Positions 6,506 to 13,825 of a stretch of DNA of 14,402 nt are shown in pieces. Each line of letters begins with the position of its first letter. Within the stretch, counting starts at the first letter, position 1. The DNA is from Fodinibacter sp038330415 (GTDB lineage: Bacteria > Actinomycetota > Actinomycetes > Actinomycetales > Dermatophilaceae): positions 1-14,402 of the forward strand of contig JBBQNZ010000108.1 in NCBI GenBank assembly GCA_038330415.1, given 5' to 3'. Made by a program: the position numbers and the translations under genes. The notes below the pieces were generated by a model. The model worked only from the letters and a program-made list of their open reading frames with translations, did not search any database and was not told the origin of the DNA.

Positions 6506-6940
6506 TCAGCCGGCGAAGTGCTTGACCAGGCCGCCGGTGTTGTTGGCGACCAGCCCCTTGATGGTGCGGCTGCGGATGAAGCCGGGCAGCGGCAGGTTGT
6601 GGCTGATGGTCAGGCTGAAGGTGACCTCGGTGCGGGTGGCGTCGAGCGCTCGGAGCACGTACTCGGCATCCTGACCGGTCTGCATCCGGCCCTCGAGGAG
6701 GTGCCACGACATGCCGGTGGGGGAGTGCTCGTAGCCGATGGTGTAGCGGTCGGTGCCCACGGCGGTGGATGCCGCGACCGCCGCGGTCAGCGGCGTGCCG
6801 TCGTCGCCTCGGGTCAGCACCTCCACCTCCTTGATGTCCGACACCCAGTGCGGGGTGTCCTCGACGTCGCGCAGGTGCTCGAGCACCATGTCGAGCGGCG
6901 CGGCGACGACGACGGTGGCGCTGGCGGTGTCAGTGGGCAT
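6506..6940 (-). CDS. SRPBCC-family (START/Bet v1-like) protein
   Basis: This 144-residue protein has the helix-grip pattern of the polyketide cyclase/dehydrase or lipid-transport superfamily. It opens with a beta strand (ATVVVAAPLDMVLEHLRDVEDTPHW), then a cavity-forming sheet with WHLLEG and EYVLRALDATRTEVTFSLTI, and ends in a long helix (FIRSRTIKGLVANNTGGLVKHF). Such proteins bind hydrophobic ligands; several have no enzymatic activity. The start is ATG at 6940, with GGAGG five bases upstream; the open frame further upstream lies inside the preceding gene and is not used. It follows the WS/DGAT gene by 13 bp on the same strand, so the two form an operon. This suggests handling of acyl or lipid ligands, an inference from context only. 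Confidence 0.85.
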   Translation of the reverse strand: MPTDTASATVVVAAPLDMVLEHLRDVEDTPHWVSDIKEVEVLTRGDDGTPLTAAVAASTAVGTDRYTIGYEHSPTGMSWHLLEGRMQTGQDAEYVLRALDATRTEVTFSLTISHNLPLPGFIRSRTIKGLVANNTGGLVKHFAG

Positions 6941-6953
6941 GATGACCTCCGGG

Positions 6954-8378
6954 TCAGACGGCGGCAGCGAGCCGCACGAGGGTGTCCATCTCGTGGTCGA
7001 AGGCGTGCACGAGCTTCTCTGGGTCGGTGACCACCACGGCATCCGCCTTGAAGCCGACCCGCACGACGCCGTCGTAGCTGAAGATGCAGACGCCGAGGGT
7101 CTGCGGACCCGACCCGGGCACCCAGCCGAGGATGCCGTTGATGCGGGTGCCCGCGAGGTAGCGCGCGGTTCCCGGCCCGGCGACGTTGGTGGTGACCCCG
7201 ATGGCCTTGGCGGCGAAGAAGTCGATGACGCGCTTGGCCACGGCGGTGTTGGTGAGGCCGATCGCGGTGATCAGGCCAAAGGTGAGCACGGCCTCGGGCG
7301 ACTGCTTGATCGAGTCCATCCGGCGCTTGGCCTCGGCGAGACGCTGGAACGGGGCCAGGCGCGAGGTGGGCAGCGGGAGCATCACCAGGGCGAACTTGTT
7401 GCCGAGCTCGCGGGGGAGCGGTTCGCCCGGTGTCCGCACGTTGACCGGCACCATCGTCACCAGGTCTGTGGGGTCGCCGCCGCGGTCACTGACGTAGTGG
7501 CTGATCGCGGCGGACACCGCCCCCACGAGCACGTCGTTGACGGTGGCGCCCGCCGTGCGCCCGACCAGCTTGATGTCGTCGAGGGGGCGGGGTTGCGACC
7601 AGACCGCGCGCTTGGCCACGCCGGGTGGGGCGACGATCAGCGACGGGGGGTTGTGCGAGAGCAGCAGCTTGTCGGCGATCTGGCCGGTCTGCCAGGCCGT
7701 GCTGAGCGCGTCGACGGCGTTCGACGGGTGCAGCGCAGCGGGCAGCTCGCCGGCCAGGCGCAGGGCTCCGCGCAGGCCGGCCGAGACCGGGCGGGTGACC
7801 GGTCGGGCGAGCCGGCCGGCGACGTCGAGGAGGCTGGTGGGAGATGGCCCCGGGTCGGGGGTGTCGATGGCATGGTGCGGCCCGTTGGGGGTCGTGAGGT
7901 CGTCGTCGTGGAGCTCGTCGGTGAGCGAGAGCAGCACCTCGGCCAGGGCCATGCCGTCGGCCAGGGCGTGGTGGAAGCGGGAAACGACGACCGAGCCGCC
8001 CTCGTAGCCGTCGATCAGGTAGAAGTGCCAGAGCGGCAGGCTGCGGTCGAGGGGCTCCTGCATCTTCTGCTCGACGAACGCCTGCAGCGTGGTCTCGTCG
8101 CCCGGCTCGGGCAGCTCGGCGTGGTGCAGGTGGTTGTCGAGGGAGAAGTCCTCGTGGTCGGCCCAGTGCGGCATTCCGAACGGGCTGGACGCCTCTTCCA
8201 CCACCTGGTGGAAGACGGGATAGCGGTCGACCAGGCGGTGCTGCAGCACGGCGCGCAGCCGGTGCCAGTCCATCGGCGTGTCGAGGGTCATGATGCCCTC
8301 GATGACCATGAGGTTGTCGGGGCTGTCCATGCTCAGCCAGATGGCATCGACCGCGCCCATGGCACGTCGTCCAGTCAT
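6954..8378 (-). CDS. WS/DGAT-type acyltransferase (wax ester synthase/diacylglycerol O-acyltransferase)
   Basis: This 474-residue enzyme of the bacterial WS/DGAT family transfers acyl groups from acyl-CoA to fatty alcohols or diacylglycerol, making wax esters or triacylglycerol. The catalytic HHxxxDG motif is intact as HHALADG (136-142), preceded by the conserved PLW (115-117). The C-terminal half carries the family's NDVLVGAVSAAI segment. The N-terminus (GAVDAIWLSMDSPDN) matches the short strand that opens this family, and the length is normal. The ATG at 8378 has AAGGGG seven bases upstream. The active site is complete, so neutral-lipid synthesis is the default expectation. Actinobacteria carry many divergent paralogs and some lack measurable DGAT activity. 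It forms an operon with the SRPBCC gene. Confidence 0.93.
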   Translation of the reverse strand: MTGRRAMGAVDAIWLSMDSPDNLMVIEGIMTLDTPMDWHRLRAVLQHRLVDRYPVFHQVVEEASSPFGMPHWADHEDFSLDNHLHHAELPEPGDETTLQAFVEQKMQEPLDRSLPLWHFYLIDGYEGGSVVVSRFHHALADGMALAEVLLSLTDELHDDDLTTPNGPHHAIDTPDPGPSPTSLLDVAGRLARPVTRPVSAGLRGALRLAGELPAALHPSNAVDALSTAWQTGQIADKLLLSHNPPSLIVAPPGVAKRAVWSQPRPLDDIKLVGRTAGATVNDVLVGAVSAAISHYVSDRGGDPTDLVTMVPVNVRTPGEPLPRELGNKFALVMLPLPTSRLAPFQRLAEAKRRMDSIKQSPEAVLTFGLITAIGLTNTAVAKRVIDFFAAKAIGVTTNVAGPGTARYLAGTRINGILGWVPGSGPQTLGVCIFSYDGVVRVGFKADAVVVTDPEKLVHAFDHEMDTLVRLAAAV

Positions 8379-8545
8379 CGGATCACCCCTTCGGTGGTCA
8401 GGCCCAGCCTTTCACCCGTTGAGTGCCGCGAGGGGGTGCTGTCGGCGGGATCACCCTTCGTGGGCGAGAGGGCGTTCGACGCGGCATGACCACCGTCACC
8501 ATGCAGACGTACACCGGCGCCGGGTGACCACGGGAGAATGTCCCC

Positions 8546-9466
8546 GTGAGCATCCCGACGGCCCGAGCGCGCCGCGCGCCCGTCGACCTGACCAGGTTCG
8601 CGTGGCTGTCGATCGGGGCCGCGCTGCTCACCATCGCGCTGAAGACCTTCGCGTGGAGGATCACCGGGTCGGTCGGCCTGCTATCGGATGCCGCCGAGTC
8701 GCTCGTCAACCTGGTCGCCGCGATCGTGGCCCTGGTGGCTCTGACGGTCGCGATCCGTCCCCCGGACAAGAACCACCACTTCGGGCACAGCAAGGCCGAG
8801 TACTTCTCCGCGGCGACCGAAGGGGTGATGATCTTCGTCGCCGCGGCCGTGATCCTGTTCACCGCGGTCCAGCGGTTCCTGAACCCCCAGCCCCTGGAGA
8901 ACGTCGGGGTCGGGCTGGCGGTGTCCGTCGTGGCATCCGCGGTCAACGGCGGCGTCGCGATGGTGCTGCTGCGCGCCGGTGCGCGGTACCGGTCGATCAC
9001 GCTGGTCGCCGACGGCAAGCACTTGATGACGGACGTGTGGACGTCGGTGGGCGTCGTGGTCGGGGTGCTGCTCGTCTGGCTGACCGGCTGGGAGCGGCTC
9101 GACCCGGTCGTGGCCTTCGCGGTCGGGCTGAACATCCTGGTCACCGGGTCGCGGCTGGTCCGCGGCGCGTCGGCGGGCCTGATGGACGTGAGCCTGCCCA
9201 AGGAGGACAACGAGCTGATCCGCACGGTGCTGGGTCGCTTCACCTCCGCGGAGGTGTCGTGGCACCGGCTGCTGACCCGGGAGGCCGGCAACCGACGGTT
9301 CATGCAGTTCGACCTGCTCGTGCCGGGCGAATGGACGGTGCAGCGCGGCCACGACCTGGTCGAGGACATCACCGACGCCCTGGTCGCGGAGTTCCCCGAC
9401 ATCGACGTGCTCTGCCACATCGAGCCCACCGAGGACCCGCGGTCCTACGAGGACTCGATGCCGTGA
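8546..9466 (+). CDS. Cation diffusion facilitator (CDF) family metal transporter
   Basis: This 306-residue membrane transporter has six predicted helices and a cytoplasmic C-terminal domain (about 210-295), the standard CDF layout for metal/proton antiport out of the cytoplasm. Conserved segments include GLLSDAAESLVN (44-55) in helix 2, FGHSKAEYF (79-87) after it, and DGKHLMTDVWTS (156-167) in helix 5. The helix 5 metal ligands H159 and D163 are present. In helix 2 the usual His/Asp and Asp positions appear as E51 and N55, a known but less typical variant. The metal cannot be predicted (Zn, Fe or Mn are options). The start is GTG at 8546 with GGGAG nine bases upstream. Its last 22 bp overlap the end of the convergent membrane-protein gene. 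Confidence 0.92.
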   Translation: MSIPTARARRAPVDLTRFAWLSIGAALLTIALKTFAWRITGSVGLLSDAAESLVNLVAAIVALVALTVAIRPPDKNHHFGHSKAEYFSAATEGVMIFVAAAVILFTAVQRFLNPQPLENVGVGLAVSVVASAVNGGVAMVLLRAGARYRSITLVADGKHLMTDVWTSVGVVVGVLLVWLTGWERLDPVVAFAVGLNILVTGSRLVRGASAGLMDVSLPKEDNELIRTVLGRFTSAEVSWHRLLTREAGNRRFMQFDLLVPGEWTVQRGHDLVEDITDALVAEFPDIDVLCHIEPTEDPRSYEDSMP

Positions 9467-10617
9467 CCCCCCGGCTCCTCTGAGGGTGCGCCGTCGTGGC
9501 CCGAGTGGCCCGAGCCCTCGATGAGGACCGATGTCAACCCGAGCGGGGCGCCGGCCACGCCGACCGCGGTCACTGCGACGACTGCGACGACGGCGAGCGT
9601 CGCCACGTGGTGCGGGTACCCGCTTCCGGGACGGGCGGTGGTCACCCGGCGCAGCAGCACCACCGCGAGGACGAGGGTGACCACCTCGAGCAGGCAGGCG
9701 GCGCAGTCGGCCAGGCCGATCGCCTCCGGCTCGCCCGGCTCCGGGCCGAAGGGAAGGCCGGTGCTGCGCGACCAGAACCACAGCAGCAGGGGCCCGGCAG
9801 AGACCGCCGCCGCGGCGAGGGGCGCAGACACCCGCAGGCGCGGCTCCAGCAGCAGCACGCCGGCCACGAAGGCCTCGGTGGCGGCGAGCAGCACGAAGAA
9901 CGAGCCGGCTGCCGACCACTCGGTGAGGTGCTCGGGGACGACCGCGGCGTGGATGACGGCGCTGCCCACCAACCCCAGGACCAGCAGCGTGCGCAGGGCA
10001 TCGGTGCGGCCGGGGCTTCGCGAGCCGGCGGGGCGCGGCGCGCTGACTCGCAGGCGGCCACCGAGGGCCGCGACGGCCCAGGCCACCAGCACCACGTTCG
10101 TGACGAGCAGGAGTGGGGTGCCCCACCCGAAGGACCTCAGCTGGAGCCAGAAGGTGGCTTCGTCCTGGGCGGCCTGACAGGCGCTGGAGCAGCTCTCCTT
10201 CATCGCGCCCATCATCGACTCCTGGTCGAGCTGGAGCAGGAAGTCGTAGAACGTGCTGGCGGCGAGCACGGCCACCCCGGCCAGGGTCGCCGCGGACGCG
10301 ACCAGCAGACCGGTGAGGGCCACCTGCCGTGGCCGGTGCCCCGACGGCCCGAACCAGCGCAGCGCCACAGTGAGGCCACCGAGCACTGCCAGCACGAAGA
10401 GCGGGAGGCTGAGCGCCGACTCGCGCACCCAGCTCTCGAAGGGTGTCTGGGTCCGCTCGATGGCGCCGACGGCCCCACGCAGCGAGACGATCCAGAACAC
10501 GTTCGCCAGTGCCAGCACCAGGGCCAGCGGCAACACGGTCCGCCAGGGCACGCCGGACGGCGCGGGAGCGGCGGACACCCGCTCCTCGACGCCGGCGGCG
10601 GCGATGTCGGCGGACAT
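9445..10617 (-). CDS. Polytopic membrane protein coupled to the multicopper oxidase
   Basis: This 390-residue integral membrane protein has about nine hydrophobic helices (roughly 28-46, 69-89, 100-120, 163-186, 208-226, 238-257, 264-282, 304-323, 338-356). I do not recognise a named family. Visible potential metal ligands are C143 and C147 (CSSAC) in the loop before helix 4, C305 and C308 (CAAC) at the start of helix 8, H223 with E229-H230 (IHAAVVPEHLTE) around helix 5, and a His-containing tail (H371, H374, H385). Its ATG at 10617 shares a base with the TGA of the oxidase gene (TGATG), so translation is coupled and a joint function is likely. Assembly, anchoring, electron transfer or copper supply are all possible, none shown. 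Its 3' end overlaps the convergent CDF gene by 22 bp. Confidence 0.85.
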   Translation of the reverse strand: MSADIAAAGVEERVSAAPAPSGVPWRTVLPLALVLALANVFWIVSLRGAVGAIERTQTPFESWVRESALSLPLFVLAVLGGLTVALRWFGPSGHRPRQVALTGLLVASAATLAGVAVLAASTFYDFLLQLDQESMMGAMKESCSSACQAAQDEATFWLQLRSFGWGTPLLLVTNVVLVAWAVAALGGRLRVSAPRPAGSRSPGRTDALRTLLVLGLVGSAVIHAAVVPEHLTEWSAAGSFFVLLAATEAFVAGVLLLEPRLRVSAPLAAAAVSAGPLLLWFWSRSTGLPFGPEPGEPEAIGLADCAACLLEVVTLVLAVVLLRRVTTARPGSGYPHHVATLAVVAVVAVTAVGVAGAPLGLTSVLIEGSGHSGHDGAPSEEPGGHGIESS

Positions 10618-12833
10618 CAGGTGATCTCCCAGCCGAACATCATGGCGTGGTCCTCATGGGCCAGGTTGTGGCAGTGCGCCACATAGGGCCCGGTGAAGTC
10701 CCGGAAGCCGCGGTAGACGATGACCGACTCTCCGGGGTCCAGGGCCACGACGTCCTCGCGGGAGACGTCGTCGGGGTGACCGGCATCCGCGCGCTTGGTG
10801 ACGTCCTTGCCCTCTCGCATGACGGTGCGGTGCTCCTCCATGTGCAGGTGGAAGGGGTGCACCCAGCCGCCTCCGCCGTTGCGGATCTCCCAGAGGTTGA
10901 AGCTGTTCTTCTTCTGCTGGGCGAGTGGGCTGTGTCCGGCCTTGTTCTTCAGGCTGGTGGCCACGGTCGAGGGGTCGAAGGCCATGCCGTTGATCAGCCA
11001 CTCCGTCTCGCCGGCGCCGGTACCGCGCTGAACCTCGAAGATGAGCCGGTCGTCCATCAGGGACTGCCAGTTCGACGGCAGCGGCGGAACGGGTCGCATA
11101 GCCTTGGGAATGCGGCTGTTGTCCGGGGCGTCGTCGCCGATCACGAACTTCAGCACCGGGACCTTGTACTTGGGGTCGGGCGAGAAGCGCGCGGCGCTGG
11201 CCCACATCCGGCCGTTCGGCATCTTCATCGTGTTGGTGAGGTAGATGACGTCACCCTTGGTGGTGGGCGTGCCGTCCTGGTAGCGGGTGAAGTCGATGAT
11301 GACCTCACGGCGCTTGGCCGGCCAGAGCTCGAAGTTGTCGCGGGGGATGGGGACGGGCAGCAGCCCGCCGTCCGAGGCGATCTGGGTGAACTTCATGCAC
11401 TGCTGACCGTCGGGGATGCGGTACTGGCCCTCGAGCTCGTCGCCCCCGTAGCCCAGCGACACGGCAGTCTTCGGGCCCTGGGTCGAGCTCATCAGCTGGA
11501 GGTCGTAGATCCGGGCGACCGACGCGTCGAGGAAGCGGAACCGGTACTTGCGACGCTTGACCTCCATCACCGGGAAGGCCGTGCCGTTGACGGTGAAGAT
11601 GTCGCCGACGAAGCCGTGGTTGGGGAAGTGCCTGAAGAACGTCTTGCCCCACCACTCCGGGTGGGTGGCCGGGTTGTTCGCGTCGGGGAACTCGGCGTCG
11701 TGGACGTCCTTGTGCACCGTGACGCCGTCGTCGAGCCGGCAGTCGAAGAGGGCCAGCGGGATGTCGTAGTCGACGTCGAAGGATCCGTCGCCGTGGTTGG
11801 TCCGAACGCCCGGTAGCCGCAGCCCCTGTCGTTCGTCTCCGGCGTCCATGCCACCCTTGGTGCCCGGCATCCGCTTCGGGTCGTAGATCGGGTAGAGCCC
11901 GACCAGGCCCTTGTAGACGTTGGAGCCGGTGTGGTCCATGCGGTGGTCGTGGAACCAGAAGAAGCTCTGCTTCTCGCGGTCGTCACCGCCGGCGGGCCAG
12001 TTCAGGTAGAGCTGGTCGACCCACATGCCCGTGGGGAACCCGCCGTCCTTGGGTCCGTACTTGAACGAATAGTGCGGGTTCCCGTCGCTCTCCGGCGCGG
12101 TGTGGGCGTTGTGGAGGTGGGTCAGGAACGAGTAGTCCGGGGAGCCGAAGTCCTGGCGGTCGAGGTTCTCCGGGTTCTCGTCCAGGCGGTTGATGAAGCG
12201 CACCAGCGCGGGACGGCCGTACTCGGCGTTGATCATCGGTCCCGGGAAGGTGCCGTTGAAGCCGTAGATGGTGCTCCGCGGCAGGGTCCGCTGCGTGCCT
12301 GCCGCGTAGGTGTTGCCGGCGGTGTCGAAGGACACGGTCGGCCGGCCGTTCTTGTCGATCGGCAGCACGGGTGAGGTGGTGAACGCGTGCGTGTCGACCT
12401 GCACGTCGATCTTGTAGACCAGCGGGTCGGGGTAGCTGTTCAGCGTCGTGCTCCACGGAGTCCGTCCGGGCCACATCTGGTGCTGCTCGTTGTCCAGCGA
12501 GTTCTGCTCGCCCACACCGGGCCCCGGAGGCTTCGCCCAGGACTTGTAGGTGCTCGGCGGTTCCGGCCGAAGCGCCTTGGGAACCACGAGCGGGTCCGTG
12601 AATGGCGCCAGGATCAGCGGGCTGGTGGGGAAGGCCTCGATGTAGAACAACGAGTCGGCGAGCGCGGTCCCCGTGGCGCCGAACGCGCCGTCGGGGGACA
12701 GCAGCCCCTTGTTGGCGAGGTACGGGGCTCCGATCGTGGCACCGGTCAGTGCCACCCCCAGGCCCCCGGCGGCACCCAGTCGCAACATCGTGCGCCGGGA
12801 CATCCCCTCGTTCTGTGTGGTCTCTTCGGACAT
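10617..12833 (-). CDS. Tat-exported multicopper oxidase, CotA/bilirubin oxidase type
   Basis: This 738-residue copper oxidase begins with a twin-arginine signal (SRRTMLRLG at 12-20, then a hydrophobic Ala/Gly stretch), so it is exported folded. All four copper motifs are present: HLHNAH (239-244), WFHDH (293-297), HPFHLH (659-664) and HCHNLAHEDHAMM (720-732). The type 1 site is H659, C721, H726, with M731 as axial ligand, as in Bacillus CotA. Relatives oxidise phenols, bilirubin or Mn(II) with reduction of O2 to water; the substrate here is unknown. CotA is 513 residues, so this enzyme carries roughly 200 extra, mainly before the first cupredoxin motif. The ATG at 12833 has AGGAGG seven bases upstream and directly precedes the Tat signal; the longer upstream frame is discarded. 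It is coupled to the membrane protein downstream. Confidence 0.93.
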   Translation of the reverse strand: MSEETTQNEGMSRRTMLRLGAAGGLGVALTGATIGAPYLANKGLLSPDGAFGATGTALADSLFYIEAFPTSPLILAPFTDPLVVPKALRPEPPSTYKSWAKPPGPGVGEQNSLDNEQHQMWPGRTPWSTTLNSYPDPLVYKIDVQVDTHAFTTSPVLPIDKNGRPTVSFDTAGNTYAAGTQRTLPRSTIYGFNGTFPGPMINAEYGRPALVRFINRLDENPENLDRQDFGSPDYSFLTHLHNAHTAPESDGNPHYSFKYGPKDGGFPTGMWVDQLYLNWPAGGDDREKQSFFWFHDHRMDHTGSNVYKGLVGLYPIYDPKRMPGTKGGMDAGDERQGLRLPGVRTNHGDGSFDVDYDIPLALFDCRLDDGVTVHKDVHDAEFPDANNPATHPEWWGKTFFRHFPNHGFVGDIFTVNGTAFPVMEVKRRKYRFRFLDASVARIYDLQLMSSTQGPKTAVSLGYGGDELEGQYRIPDGQQCMKFTQIASDGGLLPVPIPRDNFELWPAKRREVIIDFTRYQDGTPTTKGDVIYLTNTMKMPNGRMWASAARFSPDPKYKVPVLKFVIGDDAPDNSRIPKAMRPVPPLPSNWQSLMDDRLIFEVQRGTGAGETEWLINGMAFDPSTVATSLKNKAGHSPLAQQKKNSFNLWEIRNGGGGWVHPFHLHMEEHRTVMREGKDVTKRADAGHPDDVSREDVVALDPGESVIVYRGFRDFTGPYVAHCHNLAHEDHAMMFGWEIT

Positions 12834-12854
12834 GCGGTTGCCTCCTGCTGTCAA

Positions 12855-12872
12855 CCAGCCCCCTGCGGCTGG
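12855..12872 (-). promoter_or_regulatory. Hairpin in the leader region of the multicopper oxidase gene
   Basis: CCAGCC (12855-12860) and GGCTGG (12867-12872) can pair with a 6-nt loop just upstream of the AGGAGG of the oxidase gene. The stem is short and could be fortuitous in GC-rich DNA. I found no convincing -10/-35 pair in 12834-12950. Confidence 0.25.
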
Positions 12873-12953
12873 CCTACTGCTAACAGGAATACGGGCCCGA
12901 CCTTTGGAGAACCTTGCGTTCGTCCAACCTCCGGGCATTCGCGCTGGTGGGTG

Positions 12954-13114
12954 GGCAAGTCGCTGTCGGCCCACGTCGGCGCCGAGTTGACCAGGATCGC
13001 GACACGGCCGACGAACGCCGAGGTCGTGGCGCGACTGCGGGAGCGCGACCGGTCCGCGGGCCCAACCCCGACGAGATCCTCGAGGCAGTCCAGGACGGCC
13101 GACGGTGGTCGTGA
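12954..13114 (+). pseudogene. VapB/FitA-like antitoxin remnant
   Basis: The C-terminal part of a ribbon-helix-helix/FitA-type antitoxin is readable: GKSLSAHVGAELTRIATRP, then TNAEVVARLRERDRSAGP (12954-13064). After a one-base loss in the CCCC run near 13066-13070 it continues as PDEILEAVQDGRRWS, with the stop at 13112. The N-terminal DNA-binding residues expected before GKSLS are not readable in any frame upstream. The end of the gene overlaps the vapC start, the normal antitoxin-toxin arrangement. The toxin-neutralising tail exists only out of frame, so a functional antitoxin is unlikely unless the indel is a sequence error. Confidence 0.65.
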
Positions 13115-13497
13115 TCGATGCCTCGGCGATGGCCGAGGCCCTCGTCGGTCGCGACAGCGAGCCAGAGCTCCTGGATGCCCTTTCCGGCGACCTGGACGCC
13201 CCTCGCCTGCTGGACGTCGAGGTCCTCTGTGTCCTGCGCGGCCTCGTGCTCGGCCACGAGCTGTCTCCGGCCGCGGCCGAGCAGGCACGGCATGACCATT
13301 TCGCGTTCACCATCACCCGCCACGGCCTCGAGCCGTTCGCGCTGCGAATCTGGCAGCTCCGCCATCAGTTCACCGCCTACGACGCGTCCTACCTCGCCCT
13401 GGCCGAGGCGTTGGCCGCACCGCTGTACACCTGCGACACCAAGCTCGCGGCCGGTGGCCACACAGCAGAGGTCAGAGTCGTCACCCGAACCCACTGA
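13105..13497 (+). CDS. vapC: VapC-type PIN-domain toxin (ribonuclease)
   Basis: This 130-residue PIN-domain protein is full length for the VapC/FitB group. The acidic metal-binding quartet is intact: D5 (VIDAS), E39 (LLDVEV), D93 (TAYDASYLALAEAL) and D111 (TCDTKLA). VapC proteins are Mg-dependent endoribonucleases that cut specific tRNAs, rRNA or mRNA and are neutralised by the cognate VapB. GTG at 13105 is taken as the start because it gives the usual VVIDAS N-terminus; GTG at 13111 is an alternative. It overlaps the end of the upstream antitoxin frame. The oddity is that the antitoxin is truncated and frameshifted while all toxin catalytic residues survive, suggesting neutralisation in trans, lack of expression, or weak activity. 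Confidence 0.88.
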   Translation: MVVIDASAMAEALVGRDSEPELLDALSGDLDAPRLLDVEVLCVLRGLVLGHELSPAAAEQARHDHFAFTITRHGLEPFALRIWQLRHQFTAYDASYLALAEALAAPLYTCDTKLAAGGHTAEVRVVTRTH

Positions 13498-13550
13498 AAT
13501 CGGCTGAAGAACTTACCGGATGCCGCTCCCGGTGCGTTTCGGCGCGCGAG

Positions 13551-13819
13551 TCAGGCGACCTTGTCGGCGTCTCGCTGGCGGGCGGCTTCGCCGCTGGTGC
13601 CCACGAACGCGCCGATCGCTGACCAGGACATCCCGAGGCTCGGGCTGCCCGGACCGCGTCGATGACGTGCTGCTCGGCTGAGGAGCGTTCGTGGACCGCC
13701 ACGCGCAGCAGGGCCACGGCTTGCGCGTCCTGCTCGTCGCCGGGTGAGGGCTGGTAGTCCTCGAATCGTGCGGCGAGCTCGTCGGCGTGCTTGAGGATCT
13801 CGTCAACAGTTCCAGGCAT
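13551..13819 (-). pseudogene. Small helix-turn-helix protein (antitoxin-like), frameshifted
   Basis: From ATG at 13819 the protein reads MPGTVDEILKHADELAARFE, then DYQPSPGDEQ, then AEQHVIDAVRAARASG (to about 13632). A one-base loss there shifts the frame, and the C-terminal helix-turn-helix follows in the next frame: MSWSAIGAFVGTSGEAARQR, then DADKVA, with stop TGA at 13553-13551. Restoring one base gives an 89-residue protein of a shape common in actinobacteria. As read, the first frame runs on to 13481 with an unrelated tail. The remnant of a toxin-like gene ends 7 bp upstream on the same strand. Assignment as the antitoxin of that pair is from memory of similar pairs and is inference. Confidence 0.6.
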
Positions 13820-13825
13820 GTGGCA

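Noticed and set aside
5026..6525. A 499-codon plus-strand frame overlapping the FAD oxidoreductase
   Set aside because: It is an alternate reading of a very GC-rich gene; the product is Arg/Pro/Ala-rich with no motif, while the other frame has a complete FAD site.
6753..8489. A 578-codon plus-strand frame antisense to the WS/DGAT gene
   Set aside because: Its composition is typical of the antisense of GC-rich coding DNA and it has no domain; the minus strand carries the HHxxxDG active site.
8681..10126. A 481-codon minus-strand frame across the CDF and membrane-protein genes
   Set aside because: It is low-complexity Arg/Gly-rich and crosses two genes with clear motifs in other frames.
10443..11816. 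A 457-codon plus-strand frame antisense to the multicopper oxidase
   Set aside because: No recognisable motif and no supported ribosome binding site; the sense strand has all copper ligands.
12834..13316. Upstream extension of the oxidase frame by 161 codons
   Set aside because: The Tat signal directly follows the ATG at 12833, which has AGGAGG seven bases upstream; an extension would bury the signal and runs through the antitoxin remnant.
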